Assembly: GCA_900545705.1 (NCBI GenBank)
Contig: URAK01000004.1
Span: 106,962 to 170,961 of the forward strand
From: an uncultured Opitutales bacterium
GTDB lineage: Bacteria > Verrucomicrobiota > Verrucomicrobiia > Opitutales > Intestinicryptomonadaceae
Reading direction: 5' to 3'
Length of the DNA: 64,000 nt
Part shown: piece after piece, positions 9,291-17,822 of the stretch
Numbering within the stretch: position 1 is the first letter of the stretch
Layout of the letters: the number at the start of each line of letters is the position of its first letter
Position numbers and translations under genes: made by a program
The notes under the pieces: generated by a model
What the model saw: the letters and a program-made list of their open reading frames with translations, nothing else
Database searches by the model: none
What the model was told of the DNA's origin: nothing

Positions 9291-10685
9291 TTAGCGGCAG
9301 TCTGATATTTTTCCTGCAACGGCGGCTGCTGCTGCCATGCGCGGACTCATCAAAACGGTGCGGCCAGTGGGGCTGCCCTGTCTACCCTTGAAGTTGCGGT
9401 TGGAGGTCGAAGCGCAGAGCTGGTCGCCGACGAGCTTGTCGGAGTTCATCGCAAGGCACATTGAGCAGCCTGCTTGTCTCCACTCAAATCCGGCATCGCG
9501 GAAAATTTTGTCGAGCCCCTTTTCCCTCGCAATTTTGTCGATTATCTGCGAGCCGGGAACCGCGAGCGCTTTTACGCCTTTCGCAACTTTCTTGCCTTTC
9601 AGATATTCAGCGGCCTCCTCGAAGTCCGAGAGCCTTCCGTTTGTGCACGAGCCTATAAAGACCACATCTACGGGGGTTCCGGCTATCGGTTTTCCGGGTT
9701 CGAGCTTCATATAAGCAAGGGCATCTGCCGCCTCTTTGCGCTGGGTTTCGTCTGTGAAACTGTCGGGAGAGGGGATATTTTCGTCTATGAATACGGCTTG
9801 CGATGGATTTATGCCCCAGGTGACTGTCGGCTTTATATCGGCGGCGTCGAAATTTACGACATCGTCGTATTCGCAGCCTTCGTCGGAGGCTATGCTTTTC
9901 CAATACTCTACCGCTTCGTCGAATTTCTCGCCCTTGGGGGCGTACGGGCGGCCTTTTAAGTAGGCAAATGTTTTTTCGTCCGGGTTGATGTAGCCTATGC
10001 GCGCGCCGCCTTCGATTGCCATATTGCATACAGTCATGCGGCCTTCCATCGGCATATCGTCAAAAACTTTTCCGCCGAATTCGTAGGCGTAGCCCAGCCC
10101 GCCGTTTACGCCCAACTTACGGATTATGTGGAGGGCTACATCCTTGGGATAGACCCCCTTGGCAAGTTCGCCGTTGACGTTTACGCGGCGCACTTTGAGC
10201 TTTTTAAATGAGAGAGCCTGGGTTGCGAGCACATTGCGGACTTGGCTTGTGCCTATGCCGAATGCGATTGCCCCGAACGCCCCGTGGGTTGCCGTATGCG
10301 AGTCTCCGCAAACTACTGTCATTCCGGGGTGGATTATCCCTTGCTCAGGCATTACAATATGTATTACACCCTGGGTGCCGGCTGTAGTGTCGAAAAATTT
10401 TATGCCAAAATCGGCGCAATTCTTTCTGATGTGTTGGAGCATTTCGTAGGCTCTCGCGTCGGCATAAGGCTCAGTGCGGTCGTCTGTGGGGATTATGTGG
10501 TCGACTGTGGCGAAAGTGCGCTGGGGGTATTTTACGCCGAGTTTCAGCGAACGCAACATTCCGAAAGCTTGGGGGCTTGTCACCTCGTGGAGAAGGTGAG
10601 TATCCACAAACAGCAGGGTTGAGCCGTCGGGGAGTTCCTTTACGGCGTGTTTTTGCCAGACTTTTTCAAACAGATTCTTTTTCAT
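9291..10685 (-). CDS. leuC: 3-isopropylmalate dehydratase large subunit
   Basis: A 464-residue aconitase-family [4Fe-4S] enzyme that isomerises 2- to 3-isopropylmalate in leucine synthesis with LeuD. Seen: the N-terminal LeuC block (VDTHLLHEVTSPQAFGML), the substrate loop VCGDSHTATHGAFGAIAFGIGTS, the cluster cysteine in FIGSCTNGRLSDF and the CxxC pair in AGCSMCLAMN, followed by the family end block SPTGRTVLMSPRMAAAAA. The Thr-His-Gly-Ala-Phe-Gly block fits LeuC rather than aconitase or homoaconitase. No leuD is adjacent. Downstream lies a terminator and upstream a long non-coding region, so it appears monocistronic. Confidence 0.96.
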   Translation of the reverse strand: MKKNLFEKVWQKHAVKELPDGSTLLFVDTHLLHEVTSPQAFGMLRSLKLGVKYPQRTFATVDHIIPTDDRTEPYADARAYEMLQHIRKNCADFGIKFFDTTAGTQGVIHIVMPEQGIIHPGMTVVCGDSHTATHGAFGAIAFGIGTSQVRNVLATQALSFKKLKVRRVNVNGELAKGVYPKDVALHIIRKLGVNGGLGYAYEFGGKVFDDMPMEGRMTVCNMAIEGGARIGYINPDEKTFAYLKGRPYAPKGEKFDEAVEYWKSIASDEGCEYDDVVNFDAADIKPTVTWGINPSQAVFIDENIPSPDSFTDETQRKEAADALAYMKLEPGKPIAGTPVDVVFIGSCTNGRLSDFEEAAEYLKGKKVAKGVKALAVPGSQIIDKIAREKGLDKIFRDAGFEWRQAGCSMCLAMNSDKLVGDQLCASTSNRNFKGRQGSPTGRTVLMSPRMAAAAAVAGKISDCR

Positions 10686-10872
10686 TTTTATGATGTTGCG
10701 TTTTGTAGGCGGATTTTTGTCCGCGCCGCATTATTGATTTTGAATTGAAATTTTTTATGTCGAATTAAAGAGTCTTCGCTTCTCTAACGTGCGCACTTGC
10801 TGGCGCAAGTCGGTAATTGGTCCGCATGGTAGCCGAAGCATGGAATCGGAGCGAAGCCTTATATGCCATTTC

Positions 10873-11084
10873 TATTATAGCACAGGCATTGTATCCGCGC
10901 CTTGTGGGCTATTCTATTATGGCATCCGGCACTCTAAATCCCAGCGTTATTCAGCATTTCCAATATTGTAGTACCCGGTACTTAATCCCCGCGTTGTGCG
11001 GCATTTTAAGTATTGTGGCACCCGGAATTGGATTCGCGCCTTGTGAGCTCTTGTATTGTAGTACTCGGAATTGAAGAGTCGGGG
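10873..11084. repeat. Degenerate tandem repeat, about 4.5 units of 42-49 bp
   Basis: Units begin at 10873, 10915, 10964, 11011 and 11054 with TATTATAGCA, TATTATGGCA, TATTGTAGTA, TATTGTGGCA and TATTGTAGTA. They continue as C-CGG-A-T---AATCC-GCG-CTTGTG-GC-ATT. A further diverged copy may precede at about 10830-10872. The third unit contains the palindrome GTACCCGGTAC. Unit lengths are 42, 49, 47 and 43 before a partial last copy. Function is unknown. Confidence 0.7.
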
Positions 11085-11476
11085 AGGCGTCAAAATTTTG
11101 CATTTGTATAACTCTTCTGCTCTTTCGGAAATCCCAAGCCTACTTTTCGACATTTCAAAGAACTTACCCAAAAGCTTTGCCCGCAAGTATTATCGGCGCA
11201 TCTGGACTTTGCATATTCGCAAAGAACCATCGCCGACGCATGCTTGTTAATTTTGCGCGGAATTTTTTTAGGGTGTTTGGAAGCGCTTTTTGCGTATTCC
11301 CAAAAAAAAGTATTTTTTAGCAAAACTACGCCTTCAAGCTGGTTCCACGACAATTTTCCTAAATTTTAGAGAGCGCATATTTAAGCCCAATGTACGTGAC
11401 TCCTTTAAAATTCACCGCACATGGCTACAAAAATGCAAGCAACTCCAAGTCCACGCAGCTTTCGCTTTTGGGGGAG

Positions 11477-11504
11477 CGCGCGGAGATTTTTAATTCTCCG
11501 CGCG
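11477..11504 (-). terminator. Hairpin downstream of yebC, weak terminator
   Basis: Ten-base perfect arms CGCGCGGAGA (11477-11486) and TCTCCGCGCG (11495-11504) with an 8-base loop lie 14 bases beyond the yebC stop. No T-run follows on the minus strand, so it could be a 3'-end protecting hairpin instead. Confidence 0.5.
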
Positions 11505-11518
11505 GGAAGGGTAGAGCG

Positions 11519-12262
11519 CTATTCGTCAGCGAGCGACCCATCAAGGTCGTCATTTGAATAGACGTTCTGGACGTCTTCGAGGTCGTCGAGAGCTTCGGTC
11601 AATTTTACGACTTTCTTCGCGACTTCGGGATCGGTAATTGTGACGAGGTTGTTGGGAATCCACGCCAGCTCAGAATCTTCTGTTTCAATGCCGGCTTTTT
11701 CAAGTGCGACACCCACTTGCGCAAAGTTTGCTACGGGGCAAAGCACTTCAAAATAGTCGCCGTTATTCTTGATGTCTTCCGCGCCGGCATCGAGCACGCA
11801 ATCCATAAGGGCGTCTTCGGTTGCCTTTTCGGCGCTTATGATAAACTGTCCCTGTTTGGTGAAGTTGAACTGGAGTGCGCCGGGTGCGGCGAGATTTCCG
11901 CCGTTTTTAGTGAATGTAGAGCGCACGTCGCTTGCGGCGCGGTTCTTGTTGTCGGTGGTCACTTCGACTATTATGCCTATGCCGCCCGGCCCGTATCCTT
12001 CGTACAGGAGCTGTTCATATACCACTCCGGGGAGTTCTCCGGTTCCCTTCTTAATCGCCCTCTCGACATTGTCGGCTGGCATGTTGGCGGCTTTCGCCTT
12101 CTGGATTACCATGCGCAGGCGCGCGTTTGTGGACGGATCTCCGCCGCCGTCTTTGGCCGCGAGTGTTAGATCTTTGCTAAGGGCGCTGAATATCTTGCCT
12201 TTCTTGGCGTCGATTGCGGCCTTATGCCTCTTTGTTGTAGCCCATTTACTGTGACCGGACAT
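11519..12262 (-). CDS. yebC: YebC/PmpR family protein (TACO1-like)
   Basis: A 247-residue cytoplasmic protein. Seen: the invariant N-terminus MSGHSKWATTKRHKAAIDAKKGK, then DPSTNARLRMVIQKAKAANMP, the YEGYGPGGIGIIVEVTTDNKNR block, and an acidic C-terminus (NVYSNDDLDGSLADE). Family members act as transcriptional regulators in some bacteria and as translation factors relieving ribosome stalling in others. The sequence alone does not say which applies here. Length is standard. It is separated from yidC by 65 bases on the same strand. Confidence 0.95.
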   Translation of the reverse strand: MSGHSKWATTKRHKAAIDAKKGKIFSALSKDLTLAAKDGGGDPSTNARLRMVIQKAKAANMPADNVERAIKKGTGELPGVVYEQLLYEGYGPGGIGIIVEVTTDNKNRAASDVRSTFTKNGGNLAAPGALQFNFTKQGQFIISAEKATEDALMDCVLDAGAEDIKNNGDYFEVLCPVANFAQVGVALEKAGIETEDSELAWIPNNLVTITDPEVAKKVVKLTEALDDLEDVQNVYSNDDLDGSLADE

Positions 12263-12327
12263 CTTGTAATTTCTCCTTTTTGGTTACGAATTTTGTATCA
12301 CATTTCTATTGTTTATGGAAATTCCGA

Positions 12328-14307
12328 CTATCTCTTGGGGCGGGTAGAGCGCCCGCCGGGATTCTTCTTGCGAGGCTCGTACATCGTGCCTTTTAGCCTT
12401 TCGTCTTTAAGCTTCTTGCGGGCTTTTGCGGCGTCTTCGCGCGCGATTCTAAGCCTTTCTTTGAGCGGGAGCTTTTCAAACTCGGTGCCGCGCGCCTGCT
12501 GAGCCGCCTGCGCCTGCTCCATCGCTTCCTGCATTCTTTGCATAAAGCCCGGTTTCTCTCTCTTTTTCAAAACTACTTTTTTAGCGCCCATGCGCACCAC
12601 CAATACCTGCAAAATTCCGAGCAAGCTCTGAACCGTCCAGTACAATACTAACCCCGACGGGAATGTGTAGAATATCACAAGCATTATAAAAGGCATAAGC
12701 TTGAACATCCACGACTGCATCTTATCTGCCATCGAAGGCATAAGGTGCATTTGCAGGCAAGTGATTACCGCATTTATAATCGGGAGCAGGTGAAGGGGAA
12801 TTCCGAAAATCGACGGAAGCGCCTCAATCGTATCGGGGCGGGCGAGGTCTTTTATCCAGAGGAAGTGGGCAAAGCGTATTTCGCACGAGGTCTGGAGCAT
12901 GTAGTACAAGCCTATAAATATCGGCAACTGTATGAAAATCGGGAGGCAGCCTGCGAGCGGGTTTATGCCGTACTCCGAATAAAGCTTCATAGTCTCCTGC
13001 TGGACTTTTTTAGGGTCGTCCTTGTACTTTTCGCGAAGGGCTTTTATCGGCTCCTGCAACTTCGACATTCTCTGCGAGGACTTAATCTGTACGGAGGTTA
13101 GCGGCCACAAAACTGCCCTGACCAAGACTGTCAGTATGATTATCGCCCAACCCCAGCCCCAATTCGGAGACACTATAGATACCCACGAATAAATCCAGTT
13201 CATCAGGCGCGAAAGCGGTCGGCTTACGAAGCCGAACCAGCCGTAGTCCATAATGGCGTCCTGGCCGCCGCCGAGGGAGTAGAGCCTGTCAAGCTCTTTC
13301 GGACCCACATAGTATGAGCCGCCGAGATTCCATACTTGCCCGGGCTGGAGAGTTTCTACCTCAAAGCCCATAAAGCCCGCGACTGCGTTGCGCATGTATT
13401 TGTTCGGGTCTTTCAGGTTTATGGAAAGGGGCACTGCGTATCCGCCGTTGGAGGATATTTTTTCAGGGGTGAACAGGGCCGCGAAAAATTGGTTTTTGAC
13501 TGCTCCCCAGATAATCGGGTAGTGCGACAATTTCTCAAAATATTTCGCCTGCGACCTGCCTATGCCGAGGAATCCGGAGGAGTCGACAAAAGACGAAGAT
13601 TTTAGAAAATGGCTCTTGTCGCCGTCGTAGAGGGCTACCGCAAGATTTGTTCCGTAAACGTCGCTTTCCGTCGGCGGCACGGCGCCGAGGCACACGAACA
13701 ATTCCCCGACCGACTGCGGCTGCGAGGATATGTTTTTTATTGAAGTTGCCGTAGCGAGAGTGTAGGGGGCTGCGTCTATTTCGGGATTGTTGACAAGCTG
13801 GTACTTGCGGGTTATCTCGAATTTGTTTTCTATGCGCAGGCTGTAAGTGACGGAATCTTTTGTGGAATCTACGAGCGCAAAGGAATTTTGTATCGGAAGG
13901 GGAATTTCGCTCTGGGCGCTGTCGAATATCGAAAGGCCCATCGCGGGCACGCGCGCGTCTATGTCGTTAAATACAAACGGTTCTTTTGAGCCCTGCGATT
14001 TCGGATATTCGCGCAATTCGACGTTTTTTATGGCCGCGCCCTTGTTCGTAAAGTTTATCCGCATTTTATCGTTCTCGAGGGAGACGATTTTCTCGGGGAT
14101 ATTTTCGTCGGGGGCGAACGGCGACTGCTTTTGCGCCTGGATTGCCGGCGTTGACTTCTCTTGCGGTGCGGAGAGCTTCGCCGTCTGTTCCGCGCGCGCT
14201 GCCCGCGCGTATTTTTCGGCGGCTGCCTCCTTTGTCGACGAGTCGTACATAAAGTACATCGCCGCTAATAGGAGGATTACTCCAATTATGGTGTTTTTCT
14301 TATCCAT
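12328..14307 (-). CDS. yidC: Membrane protein insertase YidC
   Basis: A 659-residue insertase of the Gram-negative type, which inserts membrane proteins alone or with SecYEG. Seen: N-terminal helix (KNTIIGVILLLAAMYFMY), a large periplasmic beta-domain (about residues 60-350), then the conserved Oxa1 core with NWGWGWAIIILTVLVRAVLWPLT and YGINPLAGCLPIFIQLPIFIGLYYML, and a Lys/Arg-rich tail ending RSTRPKR that suits ribosome contact. The frame opens at a TTG (14328), but ATG 14307 (MDKKN) is the family-like start. A GC-rich inverted repeat at 14324-14341 lies in its leader. It is the distal gene of rpmH-rnpA-yidD-yidC. Confidence 0.97.
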   Translation of the reverse strand: MDKKNTIIGVILLLAAMYFMYDSSTKEAAAEKYARAARAEQTAKLSAPQEKSTPAIQAQKQSPFAPDENIPEKIVSLENDKMRINFTNKGAAIKNVELREYPKSQGSKEPFVFNDIDARVPAMGLSIFDSAQSEIPLPIQNSFALVDSTKDSVTYSLRIENKFEITRKYQLVNNPEIDAAPYTLATATSIKNISSQPQSVGELFVCLGAVPPTESDVYGTNLAVALYDGDKSHFLKSSSFVDSSGFLGIGRSQAKYFEKLSHYPIIWGAVKNQFFAALFTPEKISSNGGYAVPLSINLKDPNKYMRNAVAGFMGFEVETLQPGQVWNLGGSYYVGPKELDRLYSLGGGQDAIMDYGWFGFVSRPLSRLMNWIYSWVSIVSPNWGWGWAIIILTVLVRAVLWPLTSVQIKSSQRMSKLQEPIKALREKYKDDPKKVQQETMKLYSEYGINPLAGCLPIFIQLPIFIGLYYMLQTSCEIRFAHFLWIKDLARPDTIEALPSIFGIPLHLLPIINAVITCLQMHLMPSMADKMQSWMFKLMPFIMLVIFYTFPSGLVLYWTVQSLLGILQVLVVRMGAKKVVLKKREKPGFMQRMQEAMEQAQAAQQARGTEFEKLPLKERLRIAREDAAKARKKLKDERLKGTMYEPRKKNPGGRSTRPKR

Positions 14308-14388
14308 TTTTTCGGTTAGCCGCGCCAAAACGCGCGGCGCTTTGTATAAATTTATATTCGGTTCTTTTTAATAAAGGATTTGCTGCAA

Positions 14389-14775
14389 TCAATCTTTTTT
14401 AAGCGTTTCGCCCAATTTTTTTTGGCGTTCGGTACCGCCTGCGCAAGTGCCGCTATCGGAATTTTCCGGGTCGGTATTTCTTCTAAAAAGCCCGCGAAAA
14501 GTAAATTTGTCGGGAACGGGGTCTATTCCGCCCTCACACAGGGGATTGCATCTTAGAATCCTAAAAGAACCCATTATGCAGCCTTTGACAACGCCGTGCT
14601 TTTTTATGGCGTCGATTGCGTATTGCGAGCATGTGGGGTAGAATCGGCAGCCGCTGCCGGGAATTGCATGCAGTACGGGGGAAATTGCGATTTGGTAAAA
14701 TCTCACGCAAAGGCAGGCTGCCGCCGCCGCTATGCCGACTTTTCGCCGGTTTTTACTTTCCCCCTTTTTCGGCAC
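14389..14775 (-). CDS. yidD: Membrane protein insertion efficiency factor YidD
   Basis: A 128-residue small protein linked to YidC function. Seen: a helix (CVRFYQIAISPVLH) followed by the signature GSGCRFYPTCSQYAIDAIKKHG and RILRCNPLCEGGIDPVP with conserved cysteines. It has an N-terminal extension and a C-terminal tail compared with the 70-90 residue norm. It overlaps the end of rnpA by 23 bases, as in many genomes. Confidence 0.94.
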   Translation of the reverse strand: MPKKGESKNRRKVGIAAAAACLCVRFYQIAISPVLHAIPGSGCRFYPTCSQYAIDAIKKHGVVKGCIMGSFRILRCNPLCEGGIDPVPDKFTFRGLFRRNTDPENSDSGTCAGGTERQKKLGETLKKD

Positions 14776-15121
14776 GGTCGATTTTTCTTATTGCCGCGCT
14801 TGCGGCGTTTGCAAATTTTTCGTCGAGCGTTTTGAAGTCGAATTTGCTCCAGCCCCTGCGCATGAATATTATTATGTCGCACGCCTTACTAAAGTTTGGG
14901 GCATTTTTTCTAAAAATTTCGCGCATTACACGGCGCGCGCGGTTGCGTTCCACGGCGCAACCGACTTTTCTGCTCGTTACAACTCCGAGCCTTGAAAACT
15001 CTTTTTCGGGAGTGGGGCGCAGATAAAAGACGAAGGCGGAACAATCCGCCTTCGTAGAGTCAGCTTTGACAAGCTCAAAGTCTTTTGCCAAGCGCAGCCT
15101 GTTGATTTTGCCGAAGCGCAC
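14753..15121 (-). CDS. rnpA: Ribonuclease P protein component
   Basis: A 122-residue basic protein that helps RNase P RNA mature tRNA 5' ends. Seen: the N-terminal RLAKDFELV block, the central FSRLGVVTSRKVGCAVERNRARRVMREIFRKN containing the RNRxxR RNA-binding signature, then an amphipathic C-terminus. It starts 13 bases after the rpmH stop. Confidence 0.96.
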   Translation of the reverse strand: MRFGKINRLRLAKDFELVKADSTKADCSAFVFYLRPTPEKEFSRLGVVTSRKVGCAVERNRARRVMREIFRKNAPNFSKACDIIIFMRRGWSKFDFKTLDEKFANAASAAIRKIDRAEKGGK

Positions 15122-15134
15122 GGCCGAGTTTCGC

Positions 15135-15272
15135 CTATTTGGTTACGAGGCGCTTGCGTCCCTTTTGTCTGCGGGCGGCGATTACAGAGCGGCCGCCGCG
15201 GGTTTGCATTCTGGCGCGCCAGCCGCAGCGGCGTGCGCGTTTTAGTTTGGAGGGTTTATATGTGGGATTCAT
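15135..15272 (-). CDS. rpmH: 50S ribosomal protein L34
   Basis: A 45-residue very basic protein: MNPTYKPSKLKRARRCGW, then RARMQTRGGRSVIAARR and KGRKRL. This is L34 with the usual TYxPS-xRxR start and the GR-VI--RR-KGR-RL core. It is too short for ordinary ORF lists, but position (immediately before rnpA) and motif make it certain. ATG is at 15272 and the stop is TAG at 15135-15137. Confidence 0.97.
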   Translation of the reverse strand: MNPTYKPSKLKRARRCGWRARMQTRGGRSVIAARRQKGRKRLVTK

Positions 15273-16023
15273 TGCGTGTGTTCTCTTTAAAAAATTGTTA
15301 AAGTCCAACTATGGAATCAATTTCCCGAAACTTGTCAACCCCATTTTTAACTATCGTTTTCAATCGAGTTTTTTGCGATGGGTTATTTCTTCCTATGAGG
15401 TTTGATAAAAAAGTTCTTGGGCGAGGTGCGGGATATACTGTCTATTGCAATGAAAAATTTTTCGCGGAATTTTTCCGCCTCGCGATTGGGAAAATTTTGC
15501 CGTTGCCAGGGCGTCCGGGCGTTTTACGGCTCTAAAATGATTGCGAAAGCTGTTTTTTACAGTATATAAATGACAATCGTATTGCGTATTAAAAAACTTT
15601 GCGGGAGATTTTTTATCGATAGGTTCTTTATGGATACAAAAACTTGAAAGGCTCGAATTTTTTGTAAATAGACGCAAAATTATCCCGATTTCTCCCACAT
15701 TTTTTTAGGTTAAATCCGCATTTTTGCAGAAATTAGAAAGTTGTTGGCGGTTTATCTATTTCTAATATACAGTAGTCTTTTTGCGAAGCAATATTTTCCC
15801 CAATTCGCCCGCCTCGAGCTAAAAATATAAAAAATCCGGGCTGCCGCTACAGTTCCGCCGCCCGCCTCGGCTTTTTATGCCGAAGATAAAATCACGCAGT
15901 TTTTTATATGAACTATTATGGGTTTTTATTATTTGCATGCGTCGCGCGCAAAGATATCCCAAAAGGCGCTCACCGGATAAAAAATTCCTTGTCAAGGCGG
16001 ATGTATTTTGCGATTTTTGCGGA
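15273..16023. other. 751-bp divergent intergenic region, rpmH / gatC
   Basis: Holds the rpmH promoter on the left and presumably the gat operon promoter on the right. rpmH is often near oriC, so I looked for clustered DnaA boxes (TTATNCACA) and found none. Short frames at 15311-15535 and 15393-15698 overlap each other on opposite strands and look spurious. Confidence 0.5.
15308..15338 (-). promoter_or_regulatory. Candidate promoter of rpmH-rnpA-yidD-yidC
   Basis: On the minus strand TTGACA (plus 15333-15338) is followed after 17 bases by TCCATA, or after 19 bases by CATAGT (15308-15313), 36 bases before the rpmH ATG. The -35 is perfect and the -10 is poor. Confidence 0.45.
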
Positions 16024-16317
16024 ATGGAAAACCCTAATATCGACATCGACTATGTCGCAAAACTTGCGAGAATAGAGTTAACGCCGGCGGAGAAGGAAAC
16101 GTATTCACGCCAGCTCGGGCAAATTCTCGAATACTTTCAGAAACTTTCGGAAATAGACGTTTCGGGCGTTGAGCCGAGCGCACACGCGCACGCAATGTAC
16201 AATGTAATGCGCGACGATGTCCCGACGCCGGCAATGCCAGTTCAAGAGGCGCTAATGAATGCGCCGGCCGCACGCGACAACCAGATATGCGTCCCCAAAG
16301 TGGTCGACGACGCCTAA
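16024..16317 (+). CDS. gatC: Asp-tRNA(Asn)/Glu-tRNA(Gln) amidotransferase subunit C
   Basis: A 97-residue subunit of GatCAB that stabilises GatA/GatB during amidation of misacylated tRNA. Seen: IDIDYVAKLARIELTPAEKETYSRQLGQILEYFQKL, then MRDDVPTPAM and a C-terminal VPKVVDDA. The frame is open from 15877, but ATG 16024 (MENPNIDID) is the family start. It is followed by gatA after 31 bases. Confidence 0.94.
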   Translation: MENPNIDIDYVAKLARIELTPAEKETYSRQLGQILEYFQKLSEIDVSGVEPSAHAHAMYNVMRDDVPTPAMPVQEALMNAPAARDNQICVPKVVDDA

Positions 16318-16348
16318 AAAATTTGAATAACCCAAGCTTTTTTTTACG

Positions 16349-17812
16349 ATGGAAATTTTTTACAAAACGATATCCGAACTCGAATCCATGCTGGATTCAA
16401 AGGAAATATCGGCGGTTGAATTGGCAAAGGCTCTCATCGAACGGAAAAATTCCGTCGACGGAAAAGTCGGAGCGTTTTTATCCGCAAACGAGGACGAATT
16501 GCTCGCTGAAGCATCTATCTCGGATTCTCTCCGCGCGGAAGGTAAAAAGCGCGGCGCACTCGAAGGCATCCCGATTGGCCTAAAAGACGTTCTTGCCGTG
16601 CGCGGGCAAAAGCTGACATGCGCCAGCAAAATACTCGAAAATTACGTGTCTCCATATACGGCGTCCTCCCTCGAAAAGTTGAAATCCAGAGGCGGAATTT
16701 TCTGGGGAAGGCTAAATATGGACGAATTTGCAATGGGCTCCTCCTGCGAAAACAGCGCGTTCCAGCCTACCCACAATCCGTGGGACTTGTCGAGAATTCC
16801 AGGAGGAAGCTCGGGCGGCTCGGCGGCTGCCGTTGCGGCGGGCGAGTGCGTTGCGAGCTTGGGAAGCGACACGGGCGGCTCAATCCGCCAGCCGGCGTCG
16901 CTTTGCGGCGTTGTGGGTATGAAGCCCACTTACGGGCTCGTGAGCAGGTACGGTTTGGCGGCGTTTGCCTCGTCGCTCGACCAGATCGGGCCCTTCGCGC
17001 GCTGTGTGAAGGACGCTGCTATTTTGCTCGAAGCTGTCGCGGGTCACGACCCGAAAGATTCCACGAGCGTAGAGTGCGAAATCCCCGATTATGCGTCTAA
17101 TATTTCTTTGGAGGCTTTCAAGGGCGCAAAAATCGGCATTCCGAAAGAATATTTTGGGGCGGGCATAGATCCTGAAGTTAAGGCGATTGTTGAAAAGGCG
17201 ATAGCCGATTGCGCCTCCCAGGGGGCGGAAATTGTGGATATATCCCTTCCGCACACTGACTTGGCGATACCTGTATATTATATAATTGCCACTGCCGAGG
17301 CGTCTTCAAACCTCGCGCGCTACGACGGAGTGCGCTACACGCGCCGCAGCCCGAATACGACCGACGCTATCGACATATATTACAAAAGCCGCGCGGAGGG
17401 CTTTGGCGAGGAGGTGAAGCGCCGCATAATTCTCGGCAGCTACGTCCTAAGCTCCGGCTACTACGACGCCTACTATCTGCGCGCCCAAAAAGTCAGAACC
17501 CTCATCCGCCGCGACTTTGAGGCCGCATTTGAAAAAGTCGACGTTATCATGACGCCGACCTCTCCGACAACTGCTTTTAAAATAGGCGAAAAAACCTCCG
17601 ATCCCCTCTCGATGTATCTGAGCGACATTTGCACGATTAACGTAAACCTCGCGGGGCTCCCCGGCATATCAGTGCCGTGCGGATTCTCGGCTGCGGGGCT
17701 TCCTGTCGGGCTGCAAATGATAGGAAAGGCATTTGACGAGAGCAACCTGCTTTCTTTCGCCGCCTCGTACGAGGCGGCCCACGAATGGGCATCGCGCCGT
17801 CCAACACTCTAA
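16349..17812 (+). CDS. gatA: Asp-tRNA(Asn)/Glu-tRNA(Gln) amidotransferase subunit A
   Basis: A 487-residue amidase-signature enzyme that releases ammonia from glutamine for GatB. Seen: the catalytic lysine region IPIGLKDVLAVRG, the glycine-rich GGSSGGSAAAVAAGE loop, and GSDTGGSIRQPASLCG with the cis-Ser and nucleophilic Ser. Length is standard. The presence of GatCAB implies that Gln-tRNA and/or Asn-tRNA is made indirectly here. Confidence 0.97.
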   Translation: MEIFYKTISELESMLDSKEISAVELAKALIERKNSVDGKVGAFLSANEDELLAEASISDSLRAEGKKRGALEGIPIGLKDVLAVRGQKLTCASKILENYVSPYTASSLEKLKSRGGIFWGRLNMDEFAMGSSCENSAFQPTHNPWDLSRIPGGSSGGSAAAVAAGECVASLGSDTGGSIRQPASLCGVVGMKPTYGLVSRYGLAAFASSLDQIGPFARCVKDAAILLEAVAGHDPKDSTSVECEIPDYASNISLEAFKGAKIGIPKEYFGAGIDPEVKAIVEKAIADCASQGAEIVDISLPHTDLAIPVYYIIATAEASSNLARYDGVRYTRRSPNTTDAIDIYYKSRAEGFGEEVKRRIILGSYVLSSGYYDAYYLRAQKVRTLIRRDFEAAFEKVDVIMTPTSPTTAFKIGEKTSDPLSMYLSDICTINVNLAGLPGISVPCGFSAAGLPVGLQMIGKAFDESNLLSFAASYEAAHEWASRRPTL

Positions 17813-17822
17813 AAGGAATTTT

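Larger units (their letters stand above)
10686..11518. other. 833-bp non-coding region with degenerate tandem repeats
   Basis: No convincing gene. Short frames at 10789-11074, 10947-11186 and 11090-11353 cross the repeats or lack conserved features. It holds the tandem repeat (10873-11084), presumably the leuC promoter near 10700-10800, and a stable hairpin after yebC (11477-11504). Confidence 0.55.

Noticed and set aside
10873..11084. CRISPR-like array
   Set aside because: Units are whole degenerate repeats joined end to end with no unique spacers, lengths vary, and no cas genes are present.
15393..15698. 101-codon minus-strand ORF
   Set aside because: Overlaps another spurious frame on the opposite strand, with no motif or ribosome site.
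15273..16023. Replication origin beside rpmH
   Set aside because: No cluster of DnaA boxes and no dnaA or dnaN; the location near rpmH alone is not enough.
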